Shown here piece after piece: positions 18,978 to 27,956 of a DNA stretch of 64,000 nt (within the stretch, counting starts at the first letter, position 1; each line of letters begins with the position of its first letter). The stretch is from the NCBI GenBank assembly GCA_964438515.1, contig CAYTLK010000003.1, positions 78,377 through 142,376 of the forward strand, read 5' to 3'. This DNA is from RGIG3701 sp964438515. Lineage in GTDB: Bacteria > Planctomycetota > Planctomycetia > Pirellulales > Thermoguttaceae. The notes beneath the pieces were generated by a model. The model was not told where the DNA came from, did not search any database, and saw only the letters and a list, made by a program, of their open reading frames with translations. Both the position numbers and the translations under genes were made by a program.

Positions 18978-19289
18978 ATGGAAAGACGTTATGCTGCGAC
19001 TGGTGTCCGTTTGAGTGAAGCTGAAATCCGTCGCCAAAAACAGCAGGAGATTTTAAATCTCAGTATTGCGCAAATCGGCTTGCTCGTGCGCACGACGAAC
19101 TGTTTGGAGTCGGAAGGGATTCTTACGGTCCGCGACCTGTTAAACTGTCCGCCGGAACGTTTGCTGAAAATCTCCAATTTTGGGGGAAAAACCCTTTTGG
19201 AAGTTTATGGCGCGCTGGAAAAACTCGGTTTTCAGCGTCTATCCAAAAAGTCCGTACCGTCTGAATGTGAAGACGATCCGAAAGAGTGA
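18978..19289 (+). CDS. Free-standing RNA polymerase alpha-CTD-like protein
   Basis: 103 residues, ATG 18978 behind AAGGAGG. Residues 27-85 align well with the C-terminal domain of the RNA polymerase alpha subunit: LVRTTNCLESEGILTVRDLL and LLKISNFGGKTL. R38, N41, N67, G69 and K71 fall where E. coli alpha has R265, N268, N294, G296 and K298, which contact UP-element DNA. The N-terminal assembly domain of alpha is absent. The protein may bind DNA or activators, or compete with RpoA; this is inference. A short charged tail ends it. Confidence 0.88.
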   Translation: MERRYAATGVRLSEAEIRRQKQQEILNLSIAQIGLLVRTTNCLESEGILTVRDLLNCPPERLLKISNFGGKTLLEVYGALEKLGFQRLSKKSVPSECEDDPKE

Positions 19290-19397
19290 TTTTTCCCTCT
19301 TTCGGTCTCTTTACAAACAGTAATTTCGTTTTTCGAAGCTGTGAAAAGGTTTTCGCAGCTTCGAAAATCATTACAAAACGCCTGATTTTTCGATACT

Positions 19398-20894
19398 ATG
19401 AAAGTTCATTCCTGGCTGCTCACAAAAAAAAGAGGAATGCATCGCACCGATTCCAGAACACTGGGGGTGATTACGGAGTTTGCTTTTGCTTTCTTCTGCG
19501 TCTCTGCCGGTTTGGTCGGCTTGTTTTGGATCTTCACCTTTTTTATTCTGCCCGAATGGCAGGTACACGAACGATTCGAAAAGGTACAATGTACCTTCCT
19601 CGATTCCAGAATTTCAAAACGGTCGGCTTTAGGAATCGCCCTGAAGGAAGAAGAAACCGAGAATTCTCAATCCATTTTTGAAGACTCGGGAAATACTCCT
19701 GAAGAAAATCTGATTTCCGAGGAAAAGTCGAGCAAAAAAACCGCCGATTCCAATACGATTCATCCCGGTTTGCCGGAACGGGTCGTAAATGGGATTCGTG
19801 TGAATTTGCACGACATCTGCTACTGGCCCGAATTGCAGCTTAAGTACAAAGTCGGCGAGGTCGAACGTACAAACTGGACCTCTGGTTTCGGCTCCATTAT
19901 TCAAAGCTCTGACTTTCCGGACGAAGAAAGTGCGCAGTCGTTTCTGGCGCAGTGGAAAAAGGGGGAAACGTACGATGGGTTTTACAACCCTGAAAATCCC
20001 GATCAAATCGTAATTATGCACGGCTGGCGCTGGGAAAATTACATCGCGCTCGTTATTCCCGTTTCGCTCCTCCTCATTGGTGCGGGAGTGCTGATTCATG
20101 CTTTCACAATTCCTCATGCAGGTTCCAAAGAATCTTCCGCCGCACACGGAGCGAAACGCGGAGTGCTGGAATCCGCTGCGTCCGCAAACGTAAACTTTAC
20201 TCAATACCCCTATATTCCCCAGATTGACGACATAACCGACAGTCCTGGAATTCATTTCGCGTATCGGCTTCCCATTATTGATTCCCCTGCGTGGACGCTT
20301 TGTATTTTGGTTTTCGCAACGCTCACTTGGAATTTTGGGTGCGTTCTTTTCCTCACCATCGCGGCGTGCAGTTTCCTCCAGACGTTTTCGGACTGTCTCC
20401 TTCTTTTTTACCTTTTTCCCTTCCTTTTGTTCGGAATCTGGCTGATGGTTCATACACTCACGCAGATTCGCAACGCCACGGCCATCGGTCCCACAATTAT
20501 GGAAGTGGAAGATTTTCCGCTCCTTCCGGGCCGCACGGTTCGAATGTTCCTCTCTCAGCGCGGCGAACAGCGTATCAACTGGATGAATGTGGTGCTGATT
20601 TGTGAGGAAGAAGCCGTTTTCACCCACGGAACCAACACGCGTCGGGAAAAACAGCGAGTTTTTCAGCAACTCATTTTCGGCGAAGAAGGAATTGACGTCT
20701 CGCAGGAAAAATCGTTCGACGTCGAAATCCCTCTGACGATTCCGTCCGACGCGATGCATTCGTTTGCGGCTCCGCGAAATCAAATCAACTGGCGCGTACT
20801 GATTCAGGGAACTACCGGACTTTTTCCAATGTTTGAAAGAATCTTTCCGCTCGTCGTTTTGCCCGGTAAAATTCAACGGGAGGAGGAAATATGA
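19398..20894 (+). CDS. DUF3592-like membrane protein, arrestin-like tail
   Basis: 498 residues, ATG 19398. Four hydrophobic helices are visible (about 25-50, 215-235, 300-322 and 330-355). The segment between the first two contains VQCTFLDSRI and ends in FYNPENPDQIVI, as in DUF3592 membrane proteins. After the last helix, about 130 residues form a beta-rich domain with the pattern of an arrestin-like sandwich (VFTHGTNTRREKQRVFQ...FDVEIPLTIPSDA). It overlaps the next gene by 4 bases (ATGA), so the two are translationally coupled. Function unknown. Confidence 0.85.
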   Translation: MKVHSWLLTKKRGMHRTDSRTLGVITEFAFAFFCVSAGLVGLFWIFTFFILPEWQVHERFEKVQCTFLDSRISKRSALGIALKEEETENSQSIFEDSGNTPEENLISEEKSSKKTADSNTIHPGLPERVVNGIRVNLHDICYWPELQLKYKVGEVERTNWTSGFGSIIQSSDFPDEESAQSFLAQWKKGETYDGFYNPENPDQIVIMHGWRWENYIALVIPVSLLLIGAGVLIHAFTIPHAGSKESSAAHGAKRGVLESAASANVNFTQYPYIPQIDDITDSPGIHFAYRLPIIDSPAWTLCILVFATLTWNFGCVLFLTIAACSFLQTFSDCLLLFYLFPFLLFGIWLMVHTLTQIRNATAIGPTIMEVEDFPLLPGRTVRMFLSQRGEQRINWMNVVLICEEEAVFTHGTNTRREKQRVFQQLIFGEEGIDVSQEKSFDVEIPLTIPSDAMHSFAAPRNQINWRVLIQGTTGLFPMFERIFPLVVLPGKIQREEEI

Positions 20895-21361
20895 CGCCGT
20901 CGATCATCATTCAGTTTGAACGTCAGTTGTACAAATACAATCCCGGCGAGTCGGTTTCCGGAACTTTCCGCGTGGTGGATGCGCGGCCGGACGAGGTGAA
21001 TCGTATTGAATTTTCCGTCCTCTGGTACACTGAAGGAAAAGGAGACGAAGATTTAGGCGTTCATTTTTTCCTTCCCATTCTTTCCGAAAACGGTTTCGAG
21101 ACGGCAGTTTCCGATTCGTACAACAATTCTGCACCTTCCGAAAATTGCGGCTCCGGTGTGCAGCGGATTCCCGATCCCGACGAACTGACGTTCCATTTTT
21201 GCGTTCCGCTTCCCGCATCGCCGCTGTCGTATTACGGAAAAATTCTCAAAATCCACTGGTGTGTTCGTGTACGAATTTACTTAAAAAACGGACGAGAATC
21301 AAAAAGTGAACGTATTTTTACTATCGGAAAAATCCCTCCCATTCAGGTGAAACTTAATTGA
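20891..21361 (+). CDS. Small beta-sandwich protein, arrestin-like
   Basis: 156 residues, ATG 20891 inside the end of the upstream gene, with GGGAGGAGG as ribosome site. No signal peptide or membrane helix. The sequence is beta-rich with the arrestin-like opening IQFERQLYKYNPGESVSGTFRV and the closing LKIHWCVRVRIYLKNGRE, so it resembles the domain at the end of the preceding protein. Probably a soluble partner of that membrane protein. Family assignment is by eye only. Confidence 0.75.
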   Translation: MTPSIIIQFERQLYKYNPGESVSGTFRVVDARPDEVNRIEFSVLWYTEGKGDEDLGVHFFLPILSENGFETAVSDSYNNSAPSENCGSGVQRIPDPDELTFHFCVPLPASPLSYYGKILKIHWCVRVRIYLKNGRESKSERIFTIGKIPPIQVKLN

Positions 21362-21372
21362 CGGAGAATCCA

Positions 21373-21975
21373 ATGTATCAGGAAAATCCATTTTGTTCCC
21401 GCCGAATTCGTCCAGGGGCGATTCCGTTTTACTTTCCTGAAGGAATTTCCTTCGAAACGCTGCTCGCGACGCTCGAAACGAATGCGTGGTGCGGTCAGAT
21501 TATTGGGCCTCACGGGTCCGGAAAATCGACGCTTTTAGCCGCTTTGCTTCCGGAAATTGCGCAGCGCAGACGACGAATCATCCATCTGGAACTTCAGGAC
21601 GGCGTGCGTCAGCTTCCCATTTCGGAAACCGACTTTCTCGAAATGGACGCAAACACTCAGCTCGCAATTGACGGATACGAACAGCTTTCCTTCTGGACCC
21701 GTCGAAAAATCAAGAATCGTGCGCAAAAACAGGGGTTCGGCGTCATTATTTTGGGACACGAACCGCTGGAATATCCCGATCTGTACCAAACCTCACGTGA
21801 ACTGTCCGTTGCGAAACTGATTGTGCATCAGCTGACCGCCAACACGATCGTTCGGATTCCCGACGCAATCGTCCAAGAACACTTTGAATTATATAACGGA
21901 AATCTACGCGAGATGTTATTTTCGCTCTACGACGTTTTTGAGGAGGCGTATCGCGCTCTGAACGATCGAAAATAA
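21373..21975 (+). CDS. P-loop ATPase
   Basis: 200 residues from ATG 21373, chosen because GGAG lies at the right distance; an in-frame TTG at 21358 would overlap the previous stop by 4 bases. Walker A is GPHGSGKST (about residues 43-51). A hydrophobic strand ending in LAIDGYEQ may serve as Walker B, and VIILGHEP looks like a sensor strand. It is a compact single-domain ATPase with no partner domain. It closes the three-gene operon with the two arrestin-like proteins. Confidence 0.82.
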   Translation: MYQENPFCSRRIRPGAIPFYFPEGISFETLLATLETNAWCGQIIGPHGSGKSTLLAALLPEIAQRRRRIIHLELQDGVRQLPISETDFLEMDANTQLAIDGYEQLSFWTRRKIKNRAQKQGFGVIILGHEPLEYPDLYQTSRELSVAKLIVHQLTANTIVRIPDAIVQEHFELYNGNLREMLFSLYDVFEEAYRALNDRK

Positions 21976-22076
21976 CCCTCATTTCACTCATTGTACCCGT
22001 TTTATCACCCAATTTCACTAACTCATTTTACCCATCCCACCCATTTTATTTTCTTTTGAAAGAATTGGAGTTTCCC

Positions 22077-23396
22077 ATGAACCCAAACACGAGTCTTTCA
22101 CGACGTCTGTTTCTGAAAAAATCTCTGAAAGTTTCTGCCGCTGCCGCCGCATCGGGTGCCGCATCGGGTGCGATTTTTGGTCCTCAATTCGTTCCGGGAA
22201 CGGCGCTCGGATTGGACGGCGGTGTGCCTGCAAGTGAAAAAATCATTCTCGGAGGAATCGGAATCAACCATCGCGGCGGTTACGACTTGGGATTCTTTCT
22301 GAATCAGCCGGACGTGCGTTTCGCAGCAATCGCCGACGTTGCAAAAGCGCGGCGCATCAAAGTGAAAGCGCAGGCGGAAGAGGCTCAAGGAACGAACGAT
22401 GTTACAATGTACCGAGATTTTCGAGAACTGCTCGAACGCAGCGACATCGATGCGGTTCTCATCGCGACGGGCGATCGGTGGCACGCACACGCGTCCATTT
22501 ATGCAGCGCGAGCCGGAAAAGACGTTTACAGCGAAAAACCGTGCGGAATTTCAATCGATTTATGCCGAAAACTCGCGGAAACCATGAAACTTTACGGGAC
22601 GGTTTTTCAGGGAGGGACGCAACGTCGAAACGTTCGGAACTTTCGTTACGCCTGCGAACTCGCAAGAACTGGAAAACTCGGAAAAATCCACACAGTTCAC
22701 GCCTCCATTTACTACCTTCAGCACCTCACCGAGTGGCTCCCGGAACAGCCGCTGCCGAAACAGGAAGAATTCGACTGGGATTTGTGGCTCGGTCCGGCAC
22801 CGTGGCGCCCCTTCAATGAATCCTATGCAGGCGTCGGAAAATCCACTTGGTCAGCCTGGCGCGGTCAGTACGACTTCGATTCGGGATGCAGGCATCTTGA
22901 TTGGGGGGCGCACACGGTCGATTTGTGCCAGTGGGCGCTCGGAATGGACGGAACCACCCCTGTGAAATACTGGGCGGAAGGGGACCGAATGTTTGCGACT
23001 TACGAAAACGGCGTCCAGCTCGTGATGCGGCCCGACGGCTGGCTCGGTCTCGGAACGTGTCCGGTGCGTTTCGAAGGTTCCGACGGGTGGGTCGAGACGG
23101 GCGACAGCGGAAAAATGCTGCTTTCGAACGACTCGCTTCAAGGCGTGTACGGCGATATTGAGGGGACGAACCCGCGCGACCACATTCGGAACTTCCTCGA
23201 TTGTGTGAAAAGCAGGAAGCAGCCGACGTGCTGCGCCGATGTGATTCGTTCGTCACACATTGCGTGCCACGTGTCGGCTCTCAGCTGGATGTTGGGACGC
23301 GAATTGAATTTTGACCCAAAAACCGAAACTTTCCTGAATGATGAAGAGGCGAATCGGCTCCGCGTTCGTGCGAGCCGCGAACCGTGGCAGATTTAG
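22077..23396 (+). CDS. Gfo/Idh/MocA-family oxidoreductase, Tat-exported
   Basis: 439 residues from ATG 22077 (GGAG upstream). The N terminus is a Tat signal, SRRLFLKKS followed by an Ala-rich hydrophobic stretch. The Rossmann domain begins IILGGIGINHRGG, the catalytic EKP lies near residue 153 (YSEKPCG), and the C-terminal half is the alpha/beta substrate domain with GCRHLDWGAHTVDL. Family members oxidise or reduce sugars with NAD(P). It is followed by a DUF1080 protein, and both fit periplasmic sugar breakdown by way of 3-keto intermediates (inference). Confidence 0.93.
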   Translation: MNPNTSLSRRLFLKKSLKVSAAAAASGAASGAIFGPQFVPGTALGLDGGVPASEKIILGGIGINHRGGYDLGFFLNQPDVRFAAIADVAKARRIKVKAQAEEAQGTNDVTMYRDFRELLERSDIDAVLIATGDRWHAHASIYAARAGKDVYSEKPCGISIDLCRKLAETMKLYGTVFQGGTQRRNVRNFRYACELARTGKLGKIHTVHASIYYLQHLTEWLPEQPLPKQEEFDWDLWLGPAPWRPFNESYAGVGKSTWSAWRGQYDFDSGCRHLDWGAHTVDLCQWALGMDGTTPVKYWAEGDRMFATYENGVQLVMRPDGWLGLGTCPVRFEGSDGWVETGDSGKMLLSNDSLQGVYGDIEGTNPRDHIRNFLDCVKSRKQPTCCADVIRSSHIACHVSALSWMLGRELNFDPKTETFLNDEEANRLRVRASREPWQI

Positions 23397-23502
23397 AGGA
23401 ATTTTGAGGAATTATACGCAGCACACTTGCAGCACTTGTTCAACGCCCATTCAGCACACATTCCCTCCCTCATACATTATATAATATATAAAGGAAACAT
23501 TT

Positions 23503-25845
23503 ATGAAATATTTCGTTTCACGATCCTTATTTCTCGCGCTGCTTGCAGCGTGTATTTTGATTTTCGGCTCTAAAAATCAGAGTTTTGCGCAGGAAAACTC
23601 GCCTGAACAGCAAAACGCGCTCCACGACGCCGCAATGACGGCGTTTGAAGCCGTTAAAACAGGGAAATTAAGCAAATTGGAGGATTTAGGCGCCATGCTG
23701 AACGACCCGCGGCTCAACACGGCCGCACGAACGGCGCTCGAAAATTTACCAAATCGGGCGGGGGTCGAAACGCTTCGAAAGGGATTGGGGGCGTCTGACG
23801 ACCGTTGTGTGGCGGGTGTTGCGGCTTCGTTGGGTTCGATGCGCGACTCCGAGTCGGTGGAACGACTCATCGAGCTGGCGTCCTGCGACTGTCACTCGGA
23901 AATTATTCGAATTGCTGTATTGCAGTCGCTCGGGAAAATTGCGGGGAAAGACGCGATTGCTGCATTGTACGGCGCTCTTTACGATTCGAACATCGAGATT
24001 CAGCGCGCTGCGGCAGACGGACTCTTTACCGCCGCCAAAGAAATCGCCGCGTCCGACCCGAAACAGGCGGCTGAATGGTTTCAGAGGGTTCGTGAAGCGC
24101 GAATTGACGGTCCCGCCACACGAATCGCCGCACAAAACGAGCTTTTGTACACGGAAAATACCGAGCTTTTTCTGTCGCTTTTGAAATCTTCCGACCCCGC
24201 CGACGTGCGCAGCGCACAAATCGTAATGGTTCAAAATCCTTCGGACCCCATTTTGAATTCTGCACTAAAATCACTTCCGACTCTTTCCGCAGAATCTCGC
24301 CGCGCCGCACTCGCAACTCTTGGAAGCGCCGGAAATCGAAACATCGTTCCCGCATTAATTACAGTTTTCAAAACGGCGGAACCGGATTCCCAGCTGGAAA
24401 TTCTGACGGCTTTGAGCGATTTGCAGGACGAACGCGTCTGTGACGTTTTTGTAACAATCCTTCGAGAAACGCAGCCGGAAAATCCTCTCCACGCCGTCGC
24501 ATCTGCGGGAATTTGCCGACTCGACGCCGAAAAAATCATTCCCGTCGTGAAAGAACTTTTGAATTCCGCAACGCCTGCGATTCGACTCGCAGCGCTTCAA
24601 ATTGCGCAAGATGCGAAACTTACACAGCTTCAAAAGGAAGTAAAACTTCGAATGACGGACGATTCCGACGCGCAAGTCGCCACATTCGCAATGAACGTTT
24701 ATTCCCGAATCCTCGTTCCGACGCCCGGCGACATTGCAGAATTCGCTACGGTTTTCGCACATCAATCGAACATCCCCGCCGACGTCTTCGACTCCGCCTT
24801 TTCGAATCTTTGCAGAAAGACTTCCGACAAAAAAGAAACCTTGGAATTTCTCGAAAGAACGTACGCTGACGCACCTTTAAACCTCGTAAAATACGCAGGA
24901 ATGGTCGGAGGACCGGCTGCCGCTCAATTATTGGGCGATTACGCACTGAAATACGCTCAAAATTCTGAAACAGGTTCCGACTCCGTGGTCGATCTGGCGA
25001 CGCAGCTTCTCGGACGGTGGACGACGGTCGACGCCGCTCCGGTTCTTGCACGTCTTGCGGCGACGCACCCGAACGAAAAGTACCGCAAACGCACGCTGAA
25101 TGGGTATTTGCGCATTCTGCGTCAAATGGGAATGACGCCTCTTGAAAAACGTCAGATGTTGAATAACGCACAGGTTCTTTCGGAAGGAAATCCGGACGCT
25201 CAAGCACGTTTTGCGGAGATTGCGGATCGTTTCAACCGCGAGTTTCCCGAAACGCAACTCTTCAACGGCACCGACTTTACCGGTTGGGAAAGTTACACAG
25301 ACGGAATTTTCCGAATCGAAGACGGTGCGATAGTCGGCGGAAACTTCGAGACGGGCGTGGACCGCAACCAGTTCCTCACGACGACCCAAAGTTTCGGCGA
25401 TTTCTATCTCCGGATGGAGTGCAAAATCGTGAACGCTCCAAGCAACGTGAAAAAAGATGGAAACGCCGGTGTGCAAATTCGTTCCGAACGAATCCCCAAC
25501 CATCATGAAATGATCGGCTATCAGGCCGATATGACGTCCGATGGAGGCTATTGGGGCTGTTTGTACGACGAGTCGCGCCGCCGCCGAATGCTTCAGATGC
25601 CGAACCCGGAACTTTTGAAAACCGTATGGAAACCGAACGAGTGGAATCGTTATGAGATTTTGGCGCAGGGACGCAACATTCGGATTTTTCTCAACGGCGT
25701 CGAGACCGTCAATTACACCGAAACAGAGGAAACGATTCCTCTGACGGGACTCATCGGTCTGCAGATTCATGCGGGCGGTCCGGCACAATCGTATTATCGC
25801 AGCCTTTTTATCAGTACCGCCGCCACAAGCGACTCGCGCTGGTGA
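23503..25845 (+). CDS. HEAT-repeat protein with DUF1080 domain
   Basis: 780 residues, ATG 23503 behind AAAGGAAAC. A signal peptide (residues 1-28, ending FAQE) is followed by about 530 residues of HEAT-type helical repeats. The C-terminal 200 residues are a DUF1080 (3-keto-disaccharide hydrolase) domain: LFNGTDFTGWE, AGVQIRSER, WNRYEI and GLQIHAGGP. DUF1080 proteins cleave 3-keto-glycosides or bind sugars. The gene lies 106 bases after the Gfo/Idh oxidoreductase. The long HEAT part suggests binding to a partner protein or a polymer. Confidence 0.92.
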   Translation: MKYFVSRSLFLALLAACILIFGSKNQSFAQENSPEQQNALHDAAMTAFEAVKTGKLSKLEDLGAMLNDPRLNTAARTALENLPNRAGVETLRKGLGASDDRCVAGVAASLGSMRDSESVERLIELASCDCHSEIIRIAVLQSLGKIAGKDAIAALYGALYDSNIEIQRAAADGLFTAAKEIAASDPKQAAEWFQRVREARIDGPATRIAAQNELLYTENTELFLSLLKSSDPADVRSAQIVMVQNPSDPILNSALKSLPTLSAESRRAALATLGSAGNRNIVPALITVFKTAEPDSQLEILTALSDLQDERVCDVFVTILRETQPENPLHAVASAGICRLDAEKIIPVVKELLNSATPAIRLAALQIAQDAKLTQLQKEVKLRMTDDSDAQVATFAMNVYSRILVPTPGDIAEFATVFAHQSNIPADVFDSAFSNLCRKTSDKKETLEFLERTYADAPLNLVKYAGMVGGPAAAQLLGDYALKYAQNSETGSDSVVDLATQLLGRWTTVDAAPVLARLAATHPNEKYRKRTLNGYLRILRQMGMTPLEKRQMLNNAQVLSEGNPDAQARFAEIADRFNREFPETQLFNGTDFTGWESYTDGIFRIEDGAIVGGNFETGVDRNQFLTTTQSFGDFYLRMECKIVNAPSNVKKDGNAGVQIRSERIPNHHEMIGYQADMTSDGGYWGCLYDESRRRRMLQMPNPELLKTVWKPNEWNRYEILAQGRNIRIFLNGVETVNYTETEETIPLTGLIGLQIHAGGPAQSYYRSLFISTAATSDSRW

Positions 25846-25890
25846 AATTTCACTGACGAGAGAATTGCGCTTCCCGTTACTTCAAACATC

Positions 25891-25952
25891 GTGGGAGGAG
25901 GGGCTTTTTGAAAACCGTCCCTCCTCCCAGACCCTCTGCCTGGGAAACTTGT
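25891..25952. repeat. Dispersed stem-loop repeat D, copy 2
   Basis: Second copy of the element at 8571-8631. Here the arms are almost fully complementary (about 12 bases, GGGAGGAGGGGC with GTCCCTCCTCCC) around a GGCTTTTTGAAAACC loop. No long T run follows, so it is not a standard terminator, although it lies just after a stop codon. Confidence 0.75.
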
Positions 25953-25973
25953 ATAATCAATACTTTTGATACT

Positions 25974-26070
25974 TATACTCATTCCACTTGAAAATTTCGC
26001 ATTGGGCGGCTGCGCCAGCAGTCGTTTCTCGATAGAGTAGGAGAAGCGAAAATTCAAAATGCATCGGTAT
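25974..26070. repeat. Dispersed foldback repeat C, copy 1
   Basis: Nearly the same as 29372-29475 and more distantly like 35005-35100. It starts TATACTCATTCCACTTGAAAATTTCGC, has a central GCAGTCGTTTCTCGATAGAGTA block, and ends GAAGCGAAAATTCAAAATGCATCGGTATA. The ends are imperfect inverted repeats. It fills the gap between two convergent genes. Confidence 0.85.
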
Positions 26071-26078
26071 AAAAACTT

Positions 26079-27773
26079 TTATTTAGCCAAATCGCGAGCC
26101 TTTACAAGCACTTTGAAAGCGGGAGCCGGAATTACTGAACGGAATTCGACTCCATTTTTGAGCGACAGAACGCACATCGTGACGTCCGCATCGCCGCATT
26201 TTGCAAAGTCGGCGCGCTGTTGTTCCGTGATTTTCCCGCAAGCAGCAACCACGTCCAGAACATTCTGAAGCGAAACACGTGCGGAGAAAACGGGTTTTTC
26301 AGCCGGTTTGTACGTTTCCGACTTCACGATTCCAAGCAGAACTTCCGTTGCATTGGTTCCGGCCGCATAATACACCGCTTTGGGTGCAAAAATGATGCTT
26401 CCAGGAATTCCATCCTTAAATAAACCCTGAAGTTCTTTCGGCAAATCCTTTTCAGGGATGAAATTCGCCTGGAAAATGTGGAATTCACCATCTTCAACGC
26501 GTACCGCATCTTTTACGTGTGCGTCAATTTTATCTTTTTTCTTCTCGCCGATGAATTTCACCGCAGTCTGGAATTCTTTTTCGAGCGCGTAACCGTCCGG
26601 AACAACGCGGGCGCAAGCCACCGTCAGACCGTCTTTTCCTGCATAAACTGCCGTCGCACCTTCCAAAACCGAATTGAAAGCCGCCGCACGGAACAAACTC
26701 TTGTTTTTCTCAAAGAAATCCAGAATGGGTTTCGCCTTTTCTTCGCCGATTTTCGCAATCAAGTGCTGACGGCACACATCCGAACGCATATCAAGAAGCG
26801 AATCGACGACCGGATCGTTCATTTCAGGAATCGTCGCATTGCACTGAATCGAAAGCATCGCGTCGACGCCAAAATTTGCAAGCGGCGTTTCACTTCCGCG
26901 CGCCGCACGACTCAAATTGCAAACCTGTTCGTTTTCGAAACTTCCAACAAACTGATACGAAATCACGAGTTCTTTTGCGTCCGCATTCCACGTGTACCCC
27001 AGCCGAATTGCGCTGACGGGACTCTCAAAATGGTGTTCTTTTGCGGATTCTGCCAGCTTTTCCAGCTCGGTTTTGAAAAATTCATTCATCGGAGCGCCCA
27101 TGCAGTCCGCATGTTTATCCAAAGCGCAATTCAGTTTGCCGAAAATCTCATTGAACGCATTTTCACGATCTTTTTCGGAAACTTCATTCACGAAAAAAGT
27201 CACTCCGAAGTCCCGATCTGCCGTTTCTGCTTCGAGAAGTTCCGCCATTTTCGGAGCGGAAAAATTCTCAGGAAGCGTCACGTCTTTCGGAATCACCGCG
27301 CACCACTCTCCAAAGGAAATAACGGATGCGTACATCTCGACTTCGGCGTCATCTTCCGTCTTTCCTTCTTCGTCCGACTTTTTTGCAACTTTCCACTGAT
27401 TTTCACCATCCGCCACCGCTTCCACATCGGGAGGCAGAAGTTTAGCCGCACTTTCAAGATCTTTCACTGGAACGAGAAGAACCGGCAAAGGTTTTTCTTC
27501 AGCCGCAAATAAAAAGAGTCCCACAGGACGCTGCACGTCGACAGCATCCTTGAAAACGTCCTGCGTCACATACGTCTGAAACATCATTAAAGCGATTCCG
27601 GAGGCTGCATCGCCGCTCGCTTCCGCCATTGCGGGAAGTTTTTCCGCTGCGGTCGCAATGCTTTTCGCAGTAATAACGGCCACGGGTTTTGCTTCCTGCG
27701 CCCAAACGGACGTCACCATGGCGGCAAACGTCAAACACGCACACAGAATTCTGCATGAAATTCCAAATTTCAT
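26079..27773 (-). CDS. Secreted protein of unknown function
   Basis: 564 residues, ATG 27773 behind TTAGGAGAAAA. A clear signal peptide (residues 1-25, ending VWAQE) precedes a long soluble protein with few Trp residues and only a handful of Cys. The sequence has repeated short helices and VLLVPVKDLESAAK-type strands but no recognised catalytic motif. It lies downstream of the putative anti-sigma gene on the same strand, 183 bases away, so it may belong to that regulon (inference). A similar family of secreted proteins is common in planctomycetes. Confidence 0.8.
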   Translation of the reverse strand: MKFGISCRILCACLTFAAMVTSVWAQEAKPVAVITAKSIATAAEKLPAMAEASGDAASGIALMMFQTYVTQDVFKDAVDVQRPVGLFLFAAEEKPLPVLLVPVKDLESAAKLLPPDVEAVADGENQWKVAKKSDEEGKTEDDAEVEMYASVISFGEWCAVIPKDVTLPENFSAPKMAELLEAETADRDFGVTFFVNEVSEKDRENAFNEIFGKLNCALDKHADCMGAPMNEFFKTELEKLAESAKEHHFESPVSAIRLGYTWNADAKELVISYQFVGSFENEQVCNLSRAARGSETPLANFGVDAMLSIQCNATIPEMNDPVVDSLLDMRSDVCRQHLIAKIGEEKAKPILDFFEKNKSLFRAAAFNSVLEGATAVYAGKDGLTVACARVVPDGYALEKEFQTAVKFIGEKKKDKIDAHVKDAVRVEDGEFHIFQANFIPEKDLPKELQGLFKDGIPGSIIFAPKAVYYAAGTNATEVLLGIVKSETYKPAEKPVFSARVSLQNVLDVVAACGKITEQQRADFAKCGDADVTMCVLSLKNGVEFRSVIPAPAFKVLVKARDLAK

Positions 27774-27956
27774 AAGTTTTCTCCTAAATTTAAGGAATGT
27801 AAAAAGTGATGAAAAAATTGTAAAAATTTCAAAAAAATTACAAAAAATTACAAAAACGACAAATTTTTATATTTGTACGATACTTATTGTTTTTTGAACA
27901 GCACTATAGTACACAAACCGCTCACTTTGTGCTTTCATTTCAGAATGAAAGTGCCG

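Noticed and set aside
27932..27951. Perfect 8-base hairpin after the putative anti-sigma gene
   Set aside because: No T run follows on the minus strand, so it was not called a terminator.
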